Source of the DNA: CAZJBP01 sp964544115
Lineage (GTDB): Bacteria > Verrucomicrobiota > Kiritimatiellia > UBA8416 > JADHWI01
DNA: 11,330 bases
Direction: 5' to 3'
Assembly (NCBI GenBank): GCA_964544115.1
Contig: CAZJBP010000122.1
Coordinates: 1 to 11,330, forward strand
Positions 1 to 4,675 of the stretch are shown here, in pieces. The notes under the pieces are model-generated. The model was not told where the DNA came from and ran no database searches. It saw nothing but the letters and a program-made list of their open reading frames with translations. Both the position numbers and the translations under genes were made by a program. Every line of letters starts with the position of its first letter. Within the stretch, counting starts at the first letter, position 1.

Positions 1-1
1 T

Positions 2-382
2 GCTTTGCAGAGTGAACGGTTGCAGCGGGGCGATTTGGCGAAGCAGTTGCGGGATGCGACGGCGAAGCTGGAGAATGGCTCTTTGGTGCGGTCGGAGTTG
101 GAGCAGACGGTGGCTAAGCTGGATTTGCTGGAGAGACGGGCTTCGTTTTATGAGGAGGCGTTGAGCCAGGGAGTGGCTAATGCAAAACTGGCATTTTTGG
201 CGGCACAGGAGAGCGACTCGTTCGAGAAGGGCGGGAAGGTGCGCTGGGATAAGTTGAAGGCGGAGTATCCGGAGTTGTTTGCGAGCGGGAAGCCTGCGGC
301 AACGAATGCGGGTGCGGGTGCGGGAAGCCAGCCTGGGAAGGTGGATATGAATGCGATGATTAGGAGAAGGGCTGGAAGATAA
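2..382 (+). CDS. Phage scaffold-like protein, C-terminal part (5' end outside window)
   Basis: The reading frame is open to the left edge, so this is the C-terminal ~126 residues of a longer protein; the TTG at 5 is unlikely to be the true start. The visible part begins with a charged helical stretch of heptad character (about residues 5-50, rich in Glu, Lys, Leu and Arg), suggesting a coiled coil. A helix with an aromatic and Ala-rich face follows, then a flexible Ala/Gly-rich linker and a basic tail ending DMNAMIRRRAGR. A coiled coil, a disordered linker and a short basic terminal segment immediately upstream of the capsid gene are the usual features of phage scaffolding or GP20-like minor structural proteins, where the basic tail contacts the capsid protein during procapsid assembly. 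The role is inferred from position and architecture. The capsid protein lacks a long N-terminal delta domain, which fits a separate scaffold. Confidence 0.65.
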   Translation, partial: ALQSERLQRGDLAKQLRDATAKLENGSLVRSELEQTVAKLDLLERRASFYEEALSQGVANAKLAFLAAQESDSFEKGGKVRWDKLKAEYPELFASGKPAATNAGAGAGSQPGKVDMNAMIRRRAGR

Positions 383-391
383 GAACCTACT

Positions 392-531
392 CCCCAACCC
401 TCTCCCTAAAGGGAGAGGGAGTAAGACCCCAACCCTCTCCCTAAAGGGAGAGGGAGTAAGACCCAAACCCTCTCCCTAAAGGGAGAGGGAGTAAGACCCA
501 AACCTTCTCCCTAAAGGGAGAGGGAGGGAAG
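392..531 (+). repeat. Four tandem 35-nt hairpin units (REP-like palindromes)
   Basis: Four direct copies with an exact 35-nt period start at 392, 427, 462 and 497. Each carries a 9-bp inverted repeat CCCTCTCCC / GGGAGAGGG around a TAAA loop: stems 398-419, 433-454, 468-489 and 503-524. Copies 3 and 4 have a C-to-A change in the leading C run. Copy 4 has a C-to-T change inside the stem, which still pairs as G-U in RNA. The linker GTAAGACC joins copies. No U-tract follows any stem, so these are not standard Rho-independent terminators. The palindrome type resembles intergenic repeats common in Chloroflexota genomes. They lie between the scaffold-like gene and the capsid gene and could affect mRNA stability or processing; that is inference. 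Confidence 0.9.
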
Positions 532-550
532 ACAAGACAAGATAAGATAA
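531..550 (+). repeat. Pentanucleotide tandem repeat in capsid leader
   Basis: The sequence reads GACAA GACAA GATAA GATAA, four 5-nt units in two variants, immediately followed by GGAGAAG. It fills the space between the hairpin array and the capsid start and overlaps the AAGGAG ribosome binding site. It gives an A/G-rich leader that should be unstructured. It may be slippage-generated and have no function of its own. Confidence 0.7.
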
Positions 551-554
551 GGAG
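549..554 (+). promoter_or_regulatory. Ribosome binding site of major capsid gene
   Basis: AAGGAG lies 5 nt before the ATG at 560, in an unstructured purine-rich leader downstream of the four hairpins. This strong Shine-Dalgarno sequence fixes the capsid start and fits the high expression expected of a capsid protein. Confidence 0.85.
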
Positions 555-559
555 AAGAG

Positions 560-1525
560 ATGACTGTATATAATAGTTTACTGGATCGGGCGGATGCGGC
601 GGGTTTGATTCCGGTTGAGTATTCGAACGAGATTATGAATTCGGTGGCGAGTGAGACGAGTTTTGTGATGAAGTTGGCGCGACGATTGCGGGATATGAGT
701 GTGTATCAGAAGACGATGCCGGTGATCAGCGCACTGCCTACGGCTTACTTTGTTACTGGCACGAGCGGTTCGGCTGCGTTGAAGCAGACGACTGAGGTGA
801 ATTGGAGTAATGTAACCTTGCAGGCGGAAGAGATTGCGGCGATTGTTCCCATCCCGGAACAGGTGTTGGATGATGCCAATATCGATATTTGGGCGCAGGT
901 GAAGCCTCTGATTGCGACGGCGATCGGAACGGCGATTGATAATGCGGTGCTGTGGGGAACGAATAAGCCCACCAGTTGGCCGACTGCGATTGTGACGGCG
1001 GCGACTTCGGCAAGCCAGAATCTGGCAGCGACGGCGGCTGGGGATGTGTACGATCATATTCTGGGTGCGACGGGGATCATTGCCAAGGTGGAGGCGTCTG
1101 GTTACCAGGTAACAGGGCATCTGGCGCATGTGAGTATGCGGGGTAAGTTACGCGGTTTGCGTGAGACGATCAGCGGATCTGCGACCGGTATGCCGATTTT
1201 CCAGACTTCGATGCAAGCGGCTGGGAATTATGTATTGGATGGCGATCAGATTTATTTCATGACGAATGGGGCAGGGAATGCAAGTTATCTGATGGTCAGT
1301 GGTCAGTGGGATCAGTTGGTGTATTCGATGCGGCAGGATATTACGTTCAAGATTCTTGACCAGGCTGTGATCCAAGACAGTGCGGGTGCGATTGTGTATA
1401 ACCTGGCACAGCAGGACATGGTTGCTCTGCGAGTGGTGATCCGCTGCGGTTTCCAGGTGCCTAATCCGGTTAATTGGGTGAAGGCGAGCGGGCAGTATCC
1501 GTTTGCGGTGTATACGGCTGCTTAG
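560..1525 (+). CDS. Major capsid protein, HK97 fold
   Basis: A 321-residue protein of the phage capsid family (HK97 gp5-like fold), the main shell subunit of the head. The N-terminal helix (residues 1-45) is followed by an E-loop-like extended region (about 50-85) and then the family's conserved stretch around 90-130: a beta strand ending in IVPIPEQVLDD, a long spine helix, and a Leu-Trp-Gly turn. In this family that turn follows the spine helix of the P-domain. A beta-rich A-domain fills the C-terminal half, ending with GFQVPNPVNWVKA. There is no ~100-residue N-terminal delta domain, so scaffolding is probably supplied by the upstream gene. The start is fixed by AAGGAG 5 nt upstream. All nine lysine codons are AAG. 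Unlike its overlapping neighbours further on, this gene is isolated by gaps carrying hairpin repeats on both sides. Confidence 0.93.
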   Translation: MTVYNSLLDRADAAGLIPVEYSNEIMNSVASETSFVMKLARRLRDMSVYQKTMPVISALPTAYFVTGTSGSAALKQTTEVNWSNVTLQAEEIAAIVPIPEQVLDDANIDIWAQVKPLIATAIGTAIDNAVLWGTNKPTSWPTAIVTAATSASQNLAATAAGDVYDHILGATGIIAKVEASGYQVTGHLAHVSMRGKLRGLRETISGSATGMPIFQTSMQAAGNYVLDGDQIYFMTNGAGNASYLMVSGQWDQLVYSMRQDITFKILDQAVIQDSAGAIVYNLAQQDMVALRVVIRCGFQVPNPVNWVKASGQYPFAVYTAA

Positions 1526-1528
1526 GGA

Positions 1529-1562
1529 TTGATTTTACCCTCACCTTGATTTTACCCTCACC
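1529..1562 (+). repeat. Perfect 17-bp tandem duplication after capsid gene
   Basis: TTGATTTTACCCTCACC occurs at 1529-1545 and again, without gap or mismatch, at 1546-1562. It begins 4 nt after the capsid stop and leads into the CCCCAACCCC flank of the next palindrome. The copies look like a slippage duplication at the edge of the palindromic repeat. Confidence 0.9.
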
Positions 1563-1567
1563 CCCAA

Positions 1568-1592
1568 CCCCTCTCCCTAAAAGGGAGAGGGG
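1568..1592 (+). repeat. Single hairpin palindrome of the same family, downstream of capsid gene
   Basis: CCCCTCTCCC (1568-1577) pairs perfectly with GGGAGAGGGG (1583-1592) around a TAAAA loop, giving a 10-bp GC-rich stem. It is the same palindrome type as the four units upstream of the capsid gene, with one more G-C pair. No T-run follows; the sequence after it is purine-only, so it is a poor intrinsic terminator. Possible roles are mRNA 3'-end protection or attenuation, or it may simply be an invading host repeat. Confidence 0.88.
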
Positions 1593-1631
1593 AGGAAGAG
1601 GGAGAGGAAGAGGGAAGAGGAGGAGGAGAAG
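1579..1631 (+). other. Homopurine tract containing the adaptor gene's ribosome binding site
   Basis: Every base from 1579 to 1631 is A or G (53 nt), combining the right arm of the hairpin with irregular GGAGAGGAAGAGG-type units. Its end supplies AGGAGG (1621-1626), 4 nt before the GTG start of the next gene. Several earlier GGAGG-like sequences could also bind the ribosome. Long polypurine runs can adopt triplex structures, but no function is shown here. Confidence 0.75.
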
Positions 1632-2086
1632 TGACGGCAACGGCGGCGATGTTAGCACGGTTAAGGCGGATGGTGGATGAACCGACAACGACGACTTATA
1701 GTGATGTTGTTTTGTCGGCGTATATTGAGGAGTATCCTCTGATCGATGAGCGGGGGTTGACCCCGTATTATTTCCGGGTGATTGGTTCGGGAAGTGCGGC
1801 GGCACCGGATAAGGTGGCAACGACGGGATGGCTGCCGACGTATGATTTGAATGGTGCGGCGGCGGATATTTGGGACGAGAAGGCGGCGGCTGTGGCGGAG
1901 GATTTCTCGTTTGATGCGGATGGGGGGAAGTTTAGCCGGAATGAGGTGTTTGAGCAGTATCAGGCGAAGGCGAGAGCACATCGAAGCCGAAAGGTGCCGA
2001 CGTCGATGCCGTTGAAGAGCTGGGAAGAGTCGACGAAGGATCCGACAGCACAGGAGTGGATCGGGAATTTGGCGGAGGAGTTGTGA
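1631..2086 (+). CDS. Head-tail connector / adaptor protein
   Basis: A 151-residue, mostly helical protein at the position of HK97 gp6 or SPP1 gp15-like adaptors, which form a ring under the portal and extend the DNA channel. An N-terminal helix MLARLRRMVDEP is followed by the TYSD...LSAYIEEYP pattern typical of gp6-like adaptors, which starts a helix pair. A Tyr-Asp-Leu-Asn-Gly-Ala-Ala turn then leads into AADIWDEKAAAVAEDF, and the pattern FSADGG-KFSR-like (here FDADGGKFSRNEVFEQY) follows. The Ala-rich IWDEKA helix and the DGG-FSR segment recur in phage head-completion proteins. The start is GTG with a strong AGGAGG; an in-frame ATG at 1649 lacks such a site. The stop overlaps the next gene in a GTGA junction. 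The exact family is inferred from context and motif memory. Confidence 0.72.
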   Translation: MTATAAMLARLRRMVDEPTTTTYSDVVLSAYIEEYPLIDERGLTPYYFRVIGSGSAAAPDKVATTGWLPTYDLNGAAADIWDEKAAAVAEDFSFDADGGKFSRNEVFEQYQAKARAHRSRKVPTSMPLKSWEESTKDPTAQEWIGNLAEEL

Positions 2087-2493
2087 ACCCTTTTTCGACA
2101 GATGAACTGCTGCGGATGCAGGATGTGCAAACGGAGAGTATGCCGGATATATGCGACTTATTCACGGCGGGATCTTCGGTGGGATCAATGGGAGAGCCTA
2201 TCCTGACGCATCTTATCCTGTCTGGTTCGTGCCAGTGCGGTCTGGATCAAAGTTCGAGTGAAGAGGTTACGCTGGAGAATATGGACGTGATTAAGACGTC
2301 GGGTGTGATCCGGCTGCCGTTTGGGACGGAGATCCGAGAGTATGACAAGATCGTGGTTACGAAGCGGTTTGGATTGGAGCCGGACGGGGGATCGGCAAAT
2401 CAGCAGTATATGGTGACGGGAATGCCACGCCAATCGGTGTCGGGGATGGTGGCGGATGTGATGAAGTATAAGCCGGGGCAGTATGGATATTGA
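2083..2493 (+). CDS. Head-closure (stopper) protein
   Basis: A 136-residue protein in the slot of SPP1 gp16 / HK97 head-closure proteins, which seal the portal-adaptor channel after DNA packaging and provide the tail docking surface. The sequence is beta-rich after residue 45, with TEIREYDKIVVTKRFG and QQYMVTGMPRQS resembling the small beta-barrel of stopper proteins. I chose the GTG at 2083, which overlaps the upstream TGA as GTGA and has GGAGG at 2074-2078. A GTG at 2056 is in frame but would extend 31 nt into the adaptor gene with little ribosome binding site. Its 3' end overlaps the next gene by 11 nt. The assignment is mostly from gene order, with modest sequence support. Confidence 0.62.
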   Translation: MNPFSTDELLRMQDVQTESMPDICDLFTAGSSVGSMGEPILTHLILSGSCQCGLDQSSSEEVTLENMDVIKTSGVIRLPFGTEIREYDKIVVTKRFGLEPDGGSANQQYMVTGMPRQSVSGMVADVMKYKPGQYGY

Positions 2494-2950
2494 GATTGAA
2501 GGATTTGATAAGCTGATGAGCCAGTTGAACCATCTGGAAAGTAATCTGTCTTATGCCCTGGGAATGGCGGCTTTGGCGGCGGCGAAGACGTTGGAAGCGG
2601 AGACGAAGATCACCGTTACGAAAAATAAGCCTTCTGGAGAACGTTATATGCGTGGTTATAGCGGAAAGAGAAAAAAGAAGATTAAATACCACATTGCCAG
2701 CGCACCAGGAGAACCACCGGCAGTTGATACAGGTCATCTGAGAAATTCCATATCGAGCCAGTTAGTAACGACTAGCAGTAAATTTGCAGAGGCAGAAATG
2801 GCGGTTGGGGCTGAGTATGGGTTGGCGCTGGAGAAGGGGACGTCGAGGATGCAGCCCAGGCCGTTTGTGGCACCATCTGTTATGTCGGCTATGGAGAAGA
2901 TGGTTAGAGTCGCAAGATCCAAATTTAAGGAGTATATGGGTAATCTATGA
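2483..2950 (+). CDS. HK97 gp10-like tail completion protein
   Basis: A 155-residue protein of the HK97 gp10 family, found between head-closure and tail-terminator genes of siphoviruses and thought to act in head-tail joining. Visible family marks are an N-terminal amphipathic helix pair (residues 5-45) and a central APGEPPAVDTGHLRNSI segment: Pro, then Asp-Thr-Gly, then Leu-Arg-x-Ser-Ile. The family's C-terminal signature YGLALEKGTSRMQPRPFVAPS is nearly complete (Tyr, Glu, Gly-Thr, Pro-Arg-Pro-Phe). A basic stretch GKRKKKIKYH at about 61-70 is more charged than usual and its codons (AAA, AGA) differ from the surrounding AAG/CGG-rich sequence, so this loop may be variable. The start overlaps the previous gene by 11 nt, and the stop shares an ATGA junction with the next gene. 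Confidence 0.85.
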   Translation: MDIEIEGFDKLMSQLNHLESNLSYALGMAALAAAKTLEAETKITVTKNKPSGERYMRGYSGKRKKKIKYHIASAPGEPPAVDTGHLRNSISSQLVTTSSKFAEAEMAVGAEYGLALEKGTSRMQPRPFVAPSVMSAMEKMVRVARSKFKEYMGNL

Positions 2951-3345
2951 TCTTAAAAGGTATGGTGGATAAGTTAAAGACGGATATAACGTCTCTGAGT
3001 TACCGGGTGTATACGGGTAATTTGCCGATTGCGGAATTCATGGTTTTACCGGCGATTGTGGTTAATCAGGTGACTCCTTCGGTGGCGTTGACTGGAGACC
3101 GGTTGCACGGCGTTACGAGAAGCCAGGTGTTGCAGACGCGCTGCCAGGTGGATTTGTATGGGAGGGATATGGGTGTCTTGAATGCGATTGCGGGGTCGGC
3201 GGCTAATTCGCTGGACGGTTATCAAGGGACGCTGGATGGGACGAAGGTTTTGGGGTGTTTGATGGTGAGTGATATGAATCTGTCCAGATTGGAGAATGAT
3301 TTGTACCGGCTGTCGCAGGATTATGAGGTGGTCAGCGTATGTTGA
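2947..3345 (+). CDS. Tail terminator protein (DUF3168 / SPP1 gp17-like)
   Basis: A 132-residue protein matching the size and position of tail terminators, which cap the tail tube, stop its growth and join it to the head. The N-terminal helix MVDKLKTDI and the strand YRVYTGNLPI precede LPAIVVNQVTP, a pattern like the Pro-x-Ile/Val-x-x strand of DUF3168 proteins. The middle LQTRCQVDLYGRDM resembles the family's conserved strand, in which an aromatic ends a beta strand followed by a helix (LNAIAGSAANSL). The C-terminus DLYRLSQDYEVVSV is the closing strand pair. The start is the ATGA junction with the gp10-like gene; AAGGAG lies rather far upstream (2927-2932), so translational coupling is likely. 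The last 7 nt overlap the next gene. Confidence 0.75.
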   Translation: MILKGMVDKLKTDITSLSYRVYTGNLPIAEFMVLPAIVVNQVTPSVALTGDRLHGVTRSQVLQTRCQVDLYGRDMGVLNAIAGSAANSLDGYQGTLDGTKVLGCLMVSDMNLSRLENDLYRLSQDYEVVSVC

Positions 3346-3659
3346 TCACTGAACCAGTCCAGGCGCTCGAATATATAGTTCACGAGAAGTTTTGGTTGGG
3401 GAGTATGAAGCGGTATGCGGATGTTGGGGATGTACTCAGAATGGATTGTCTTACAGCCGATATTCTGGTCAAATATAGCGTTGTGATGGCTGTAGCGGGC
3501 TTGAAAACGCATGAATACTGGGTGAACCATTACCGGTGTATTGTGGCTAAACCGGAGATTAAGAAGAGTAATGAATTGGTTGAGGCGCTGAAAAATGCGC
3601 GCAGGAAAATTAAGTTAGTGGATGCACTGTCTTGCAGTGCACTGAAAGAAGGAGAATAG
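3339..3659 (+). CDS. Hypothetical small protein between tail terminator and tail tube
   Basis: A 106-residue protein I do not recognise. It has GAGGTGG (3325-3331) 7 nt before its ATG and overlaps the terminator gene by 7 nt, so it is probably translated. The N-terminal ~50 residues look like a small beta domain: a HEKFWLG strand, YADVGDVLRMD, then a short helix and VKYSVVMAVA. The Tyr-x-x-Gly-Asp spacing recalls small SH3-like phage domains of the kind 'surface, then GD, then residue-to-helix'. The C-terminal half is basic and helical (EIKKSNELVEALKNARRKIK). No signal peptide or membrane segment is evident. Possible roles are a tail-tube-associated or tail-completion factor; this is only inferred from position. 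Its 3' end holds a 7-bp hairpin just before the tail tube ribosome binding site. Confidence 0.6.
   Translation: MLITEPVQALEYIVHEKFWLGSMKRYADVGDVLRMDCLTADILVKYSVVMAVAGLKTHEYWVNHYRCIVAKPEIKKSNELVEALKNARRKIKLVDALSCSALKEGE
3623..3641 (+). other. Hairpin upstream of tail tube ribosome binding site
   Basis: TGCACTG (3623-3629) pairs perfectly with CAGTGCA (3635-3641) around the loop TCTTG. It lies inside the end of the preceding gene and 6 nt before GAAGGAG, the ribosome binding site of the tail tube gene. It may protect the downstream transcript or be chance; no U-tract follows, so it is not a terminator. Confidence 0.45.
3648..3654 (+). promoter_or_regulatory. Ribosome binding site of tail tube gene
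   Basis: GAAGGAG ends 7 nt before the ATG at 3662. It is among the strongest sites in the window and decides the start against a TTG at 3632 in the same frame. A strong site fits the high copy number of the tube protein. Confidence 0.85.
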
Positions 3660-3661
3660 AG

Positions 3662-4111
3662 ATGGGACAGACTTCGGATTATACGAATGCGATTAATGCG
3701 TACGTTGGATTTCAGACGGGTACTTCGGCGGCAAGTTTCACGAATGTATCGGGTTTTTCGAATAATGTGACTGTGAGCGGTGGCGATCGGGACAGTGGTG
3801 AGGAATATACGCACGATGGCGGGGCGATTATCCTGACGGGGGCACGTAAGCCGGTGGAGGTTACGGTGCGGGCGGTGTTTACGAATTCGGTCAGTGATCC
3901 GTATAGTGTGTTATGGAACTGTTATGCGGGTGGAAGTCTGGTGAATTTGCAGTGGGCACCTTCTGGGTCGGCTTCTGGGAATTTGCTGTTTAAGACGGTG
4001 GGCGGGAAGTTGTTGAAGATGCCGATTGTGTCTGCACCGGCGACGGATGCGAAGCCGAATATGTTTGAGTTTTCGGTGAGTGCTAATCAGATAGATAAGA
4101 GCACGATATAG
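3662..4111 (+). CDS. Major tail tube protein
   Basis: A 149-residue, beta-rich, Gly/Ser/Thr/Ala-rich protein placed directly before the chaperone pair and tape measure, which is the invariant position of the siphovirus tail tube protein. Its hexameric rings stack to form the tube. Visible features are an N-terminal segment ending YVGFQTGTSAASF, a long strand pair around VSGFSNNVTVSGGDRDSGEEYT and TGARKPVEVTVRAVFTN, and a loop-strand C-terminal half ending in FEFSVSANQID. The strand V-E-V-T-V-R-A followed by a helix start (DPYSVLWNCY) resembles the tube fold shared with Hcp and gpV, in which a helix packs across a beta sandwich. The ATG at 3662 has GAAGGAG at ideal spacing. Only one base separates its stop from the next ATG. 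Confidence 0.82.
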   Translation: MGQTSDYTNAINAYVGFQTGTSAASFTNVSGFSNNVTVSGGDRDSGEEYTHDGGAIILTGARKPVEVTVRAVFTNSVSDPYSVLWNCYAGGSLVNLQWAPSGSASGNLLFKTVGGKLLKMPIVSAPATDAKPNMFEFSVSANQIDKSTI

Positions 4112-4112
4112 T

Positions 4113-4445
4113 ATGCCGAAACGTGAAGAGATTGCCACGATAGACGCTAGCGAAGTCCAGGGCGAAGGCACATTCGTCAAATTGAAACGGATGACGTGGG
4201 GACAGCGGAGAGATACGATTGACCAGGTGAAGAAATTGGATGGGGAAGAATATACCGATTTTGTCAGCAAATGGTTGATCGAAAACATTGTTGAATGGAA
4301 TCTGGTGGATGTGGACGGAGCGATTTTGCCTAAGCCTGAGAAGGTTGAGGATTTTTTCAAGCTATATGATGAGGAAGTTAATTTCCTGATCGGTTTATAT
4401 GGCAAGTCTATGAGTGGTCATCTTCTGGACGATAAAAAAAACTGA
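4113..4445 (+). CDS. Tail assembly chaperone, short form (lambda gpG-like)
   Basis: A 110-residue acidic, helical protein between tail tube and tape measure, where siphoviruses encode the chaperone that keeps the tape measure protein soluble and recruits tube subunits. Helices are predicted around KRMTWGQRRDTIDQVKK, EEYTDFVSKWLIENIVEWN and KVEDFFKLYDEEVNFLIGLYG, with the loop VDVDGAILPKP between the last two. The ORF ends GAT AAA AAA AAC TGA, so the last codons are a -1 slippery heptamer directly before the stop. The ribosome binding site is weak and the ATG lies one base after the tube gene's TAG, indicating coupling. A fraction of ribosomes should continue in the -1 frame to 4675 (see the frameshift entry). 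Confidence 0.82.
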   Translation: MPKREEIATIDASEVQGEGTFVKLKRMTWGQRRDTIDQVKKLDGEEYTDFVSKWLIENIVEWNLVDVDGAILPKPEKVEDFFKLYDEEVNFLIGLYGKSMSGHLLDDKKN

Positions 4446-4487
4446 TGCGAGAGGTGTACGCCAGCTTGTATGCGGGCGATACACCTC
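4436..4487 (+). other. Programmed -1 ribosomal frameshift signal
   Basis: The heptamer A AAA AAC occupies 4436-4442 in the phase required for tandem -1 slippage (zero-frame codons AAA at 4437 and AAC at 4440), with the zero-frame stop TGA at 4443-4445. After an 8-nt spacer, GAGGTGTA (4451-4458) plus CGCC (4459-4462) pairs with GGCG (4475-4478) and TACACCTC (4480-4487), with one bulged A at 4479: about 12 pairs around a loop of 12 nt. After slippage, translation resumes at CTG 4442 and ATG 4445 and runs to TAG 4673-4675, giving a fusion of about 187 residues. Tail chaperone frameshifting is well established in long-tailed phages; here all three elements are visible. Confidence 0.88.
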
Positions 4488-4675
4488 CAGCCATTATCAC
4501 GGATTTTATTTTATGCAGTGAGATATACCACTGTACGCCAAAAGAGCTTGATGAGCAGGATGCAGAGCGGATCCTTGACCATATTATGGTGTTTAATGCG
4601 AGGGAAGAGGTGCGTAAAATGGACATAGAGGGAAGCCAGAATGATCGATCTAGAACAGTTCCGAATACTTATTAG
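4445..4675 (+). CDS. Tail assembly chaperone frameshift extension (lambda gpT-like part)
   Basis: This 76-residue frame is reached by -1 frameshifting from the chaperone ORF and corresponds to the T part of lambda gpGT, which binds the tape measure protein. It starts with MREVYASLYAGD, then a helical region IITDFILCSEIYHCTPKELDEQDAERILDHIM that resembles the 'short helix, Pro, DEQ' pattern seen in GT-like extensions. It has an ATG at 4445 overlapping the preceding stop by one base (TGATG), so reinitiation is a formal alternative, but no ribosome binding site precedes it and the slippery site is complete. Its last 35 nt overlap the tape measure gene; the final residues SRTVPNTY are set by that overlap and may carry little function. 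Confidence 0.8.
   Translation: MREVYASLYAGDTPPAIITDFILCSEIYHCTPKELDEQDAERILDHIMVFNAREEVRKMDIEGSQNDRSRTVPNTY

Noticed and set aside
5..7. TTG at 5 as the true start of the first gene
   Set aside because: The frame is open to the window edge, no ribosome binding site can be seen, and scaffold-like proteins are normally longer.
398..524. Rho-independent terminators
   Set aside because: The stems are followed by GTAAGACC-type or purine-rich sequence, not by a T-run on either strand, and the genes on both sides belong to one functional module.
392..531. Possible CRISPR array (four regularly spaced repeats)
   Set aside because: Units are directly contiguous at 35 nt, with no variable spacers, and each unit is a GC-rich palindrome. 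No cas genes are nearby. It is a tandem REP-like array.
578..1129. Minus-strand open frame opposite the capsid gene
   Set aside because: It is Arg/His-rich, of the kind produced opposite GCG/ACG/CGG-rich coding sequence, and lacks a ribosome binding site. The plus-strand frame is a clear capsid protein.
1568..1592. Terminator after the capsid gene
   Set aside because: A strong stem is present, but the following sequence is entirely purine, so no U-tract would form. Attenuation remains possible but is not supported.
1474..1680. Plus-strand open frame spanning the capsid end and the repeat gap
   Set aside because: It overlaps the capsid gene out of frame and crosses the palindrome. The Pro/Arg/Gly-rich translation is that expected from this repeat type, not from a protein gene.
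2056..2082. Longer head-closure protein starting at GTG 2056
   Set aside because: It would extend 31 nt into the adaptor gene with a poorly spaced ribosome binding site. The GTG at 2083 forms a GTGA junction and has GGAGG.
3632..3661. Longer tail tube protein starting at TTG 3632
   Set aside because: The ribosome binding site GAAGGAG lies downstream of this codon and correctly in front of ATG 3662. The extra residues read through the hairpin and the end of the previous gene.
3911..4405. Minus-strand open frame opposite the tail tube and chaperone genes
   Set aside because: Low-complexity translation opposite two well-supported plus-strand genes; no promoter or ribosome binding site was seen.
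4445..4447. Independent start of the second chaperone ORF
   Set aside because: No ribosome binding site lies upstream, while the in-phase slippery heptamer and stem-loop give a better explanation. Low-level reinitiation at TGATG cannot be excluded.
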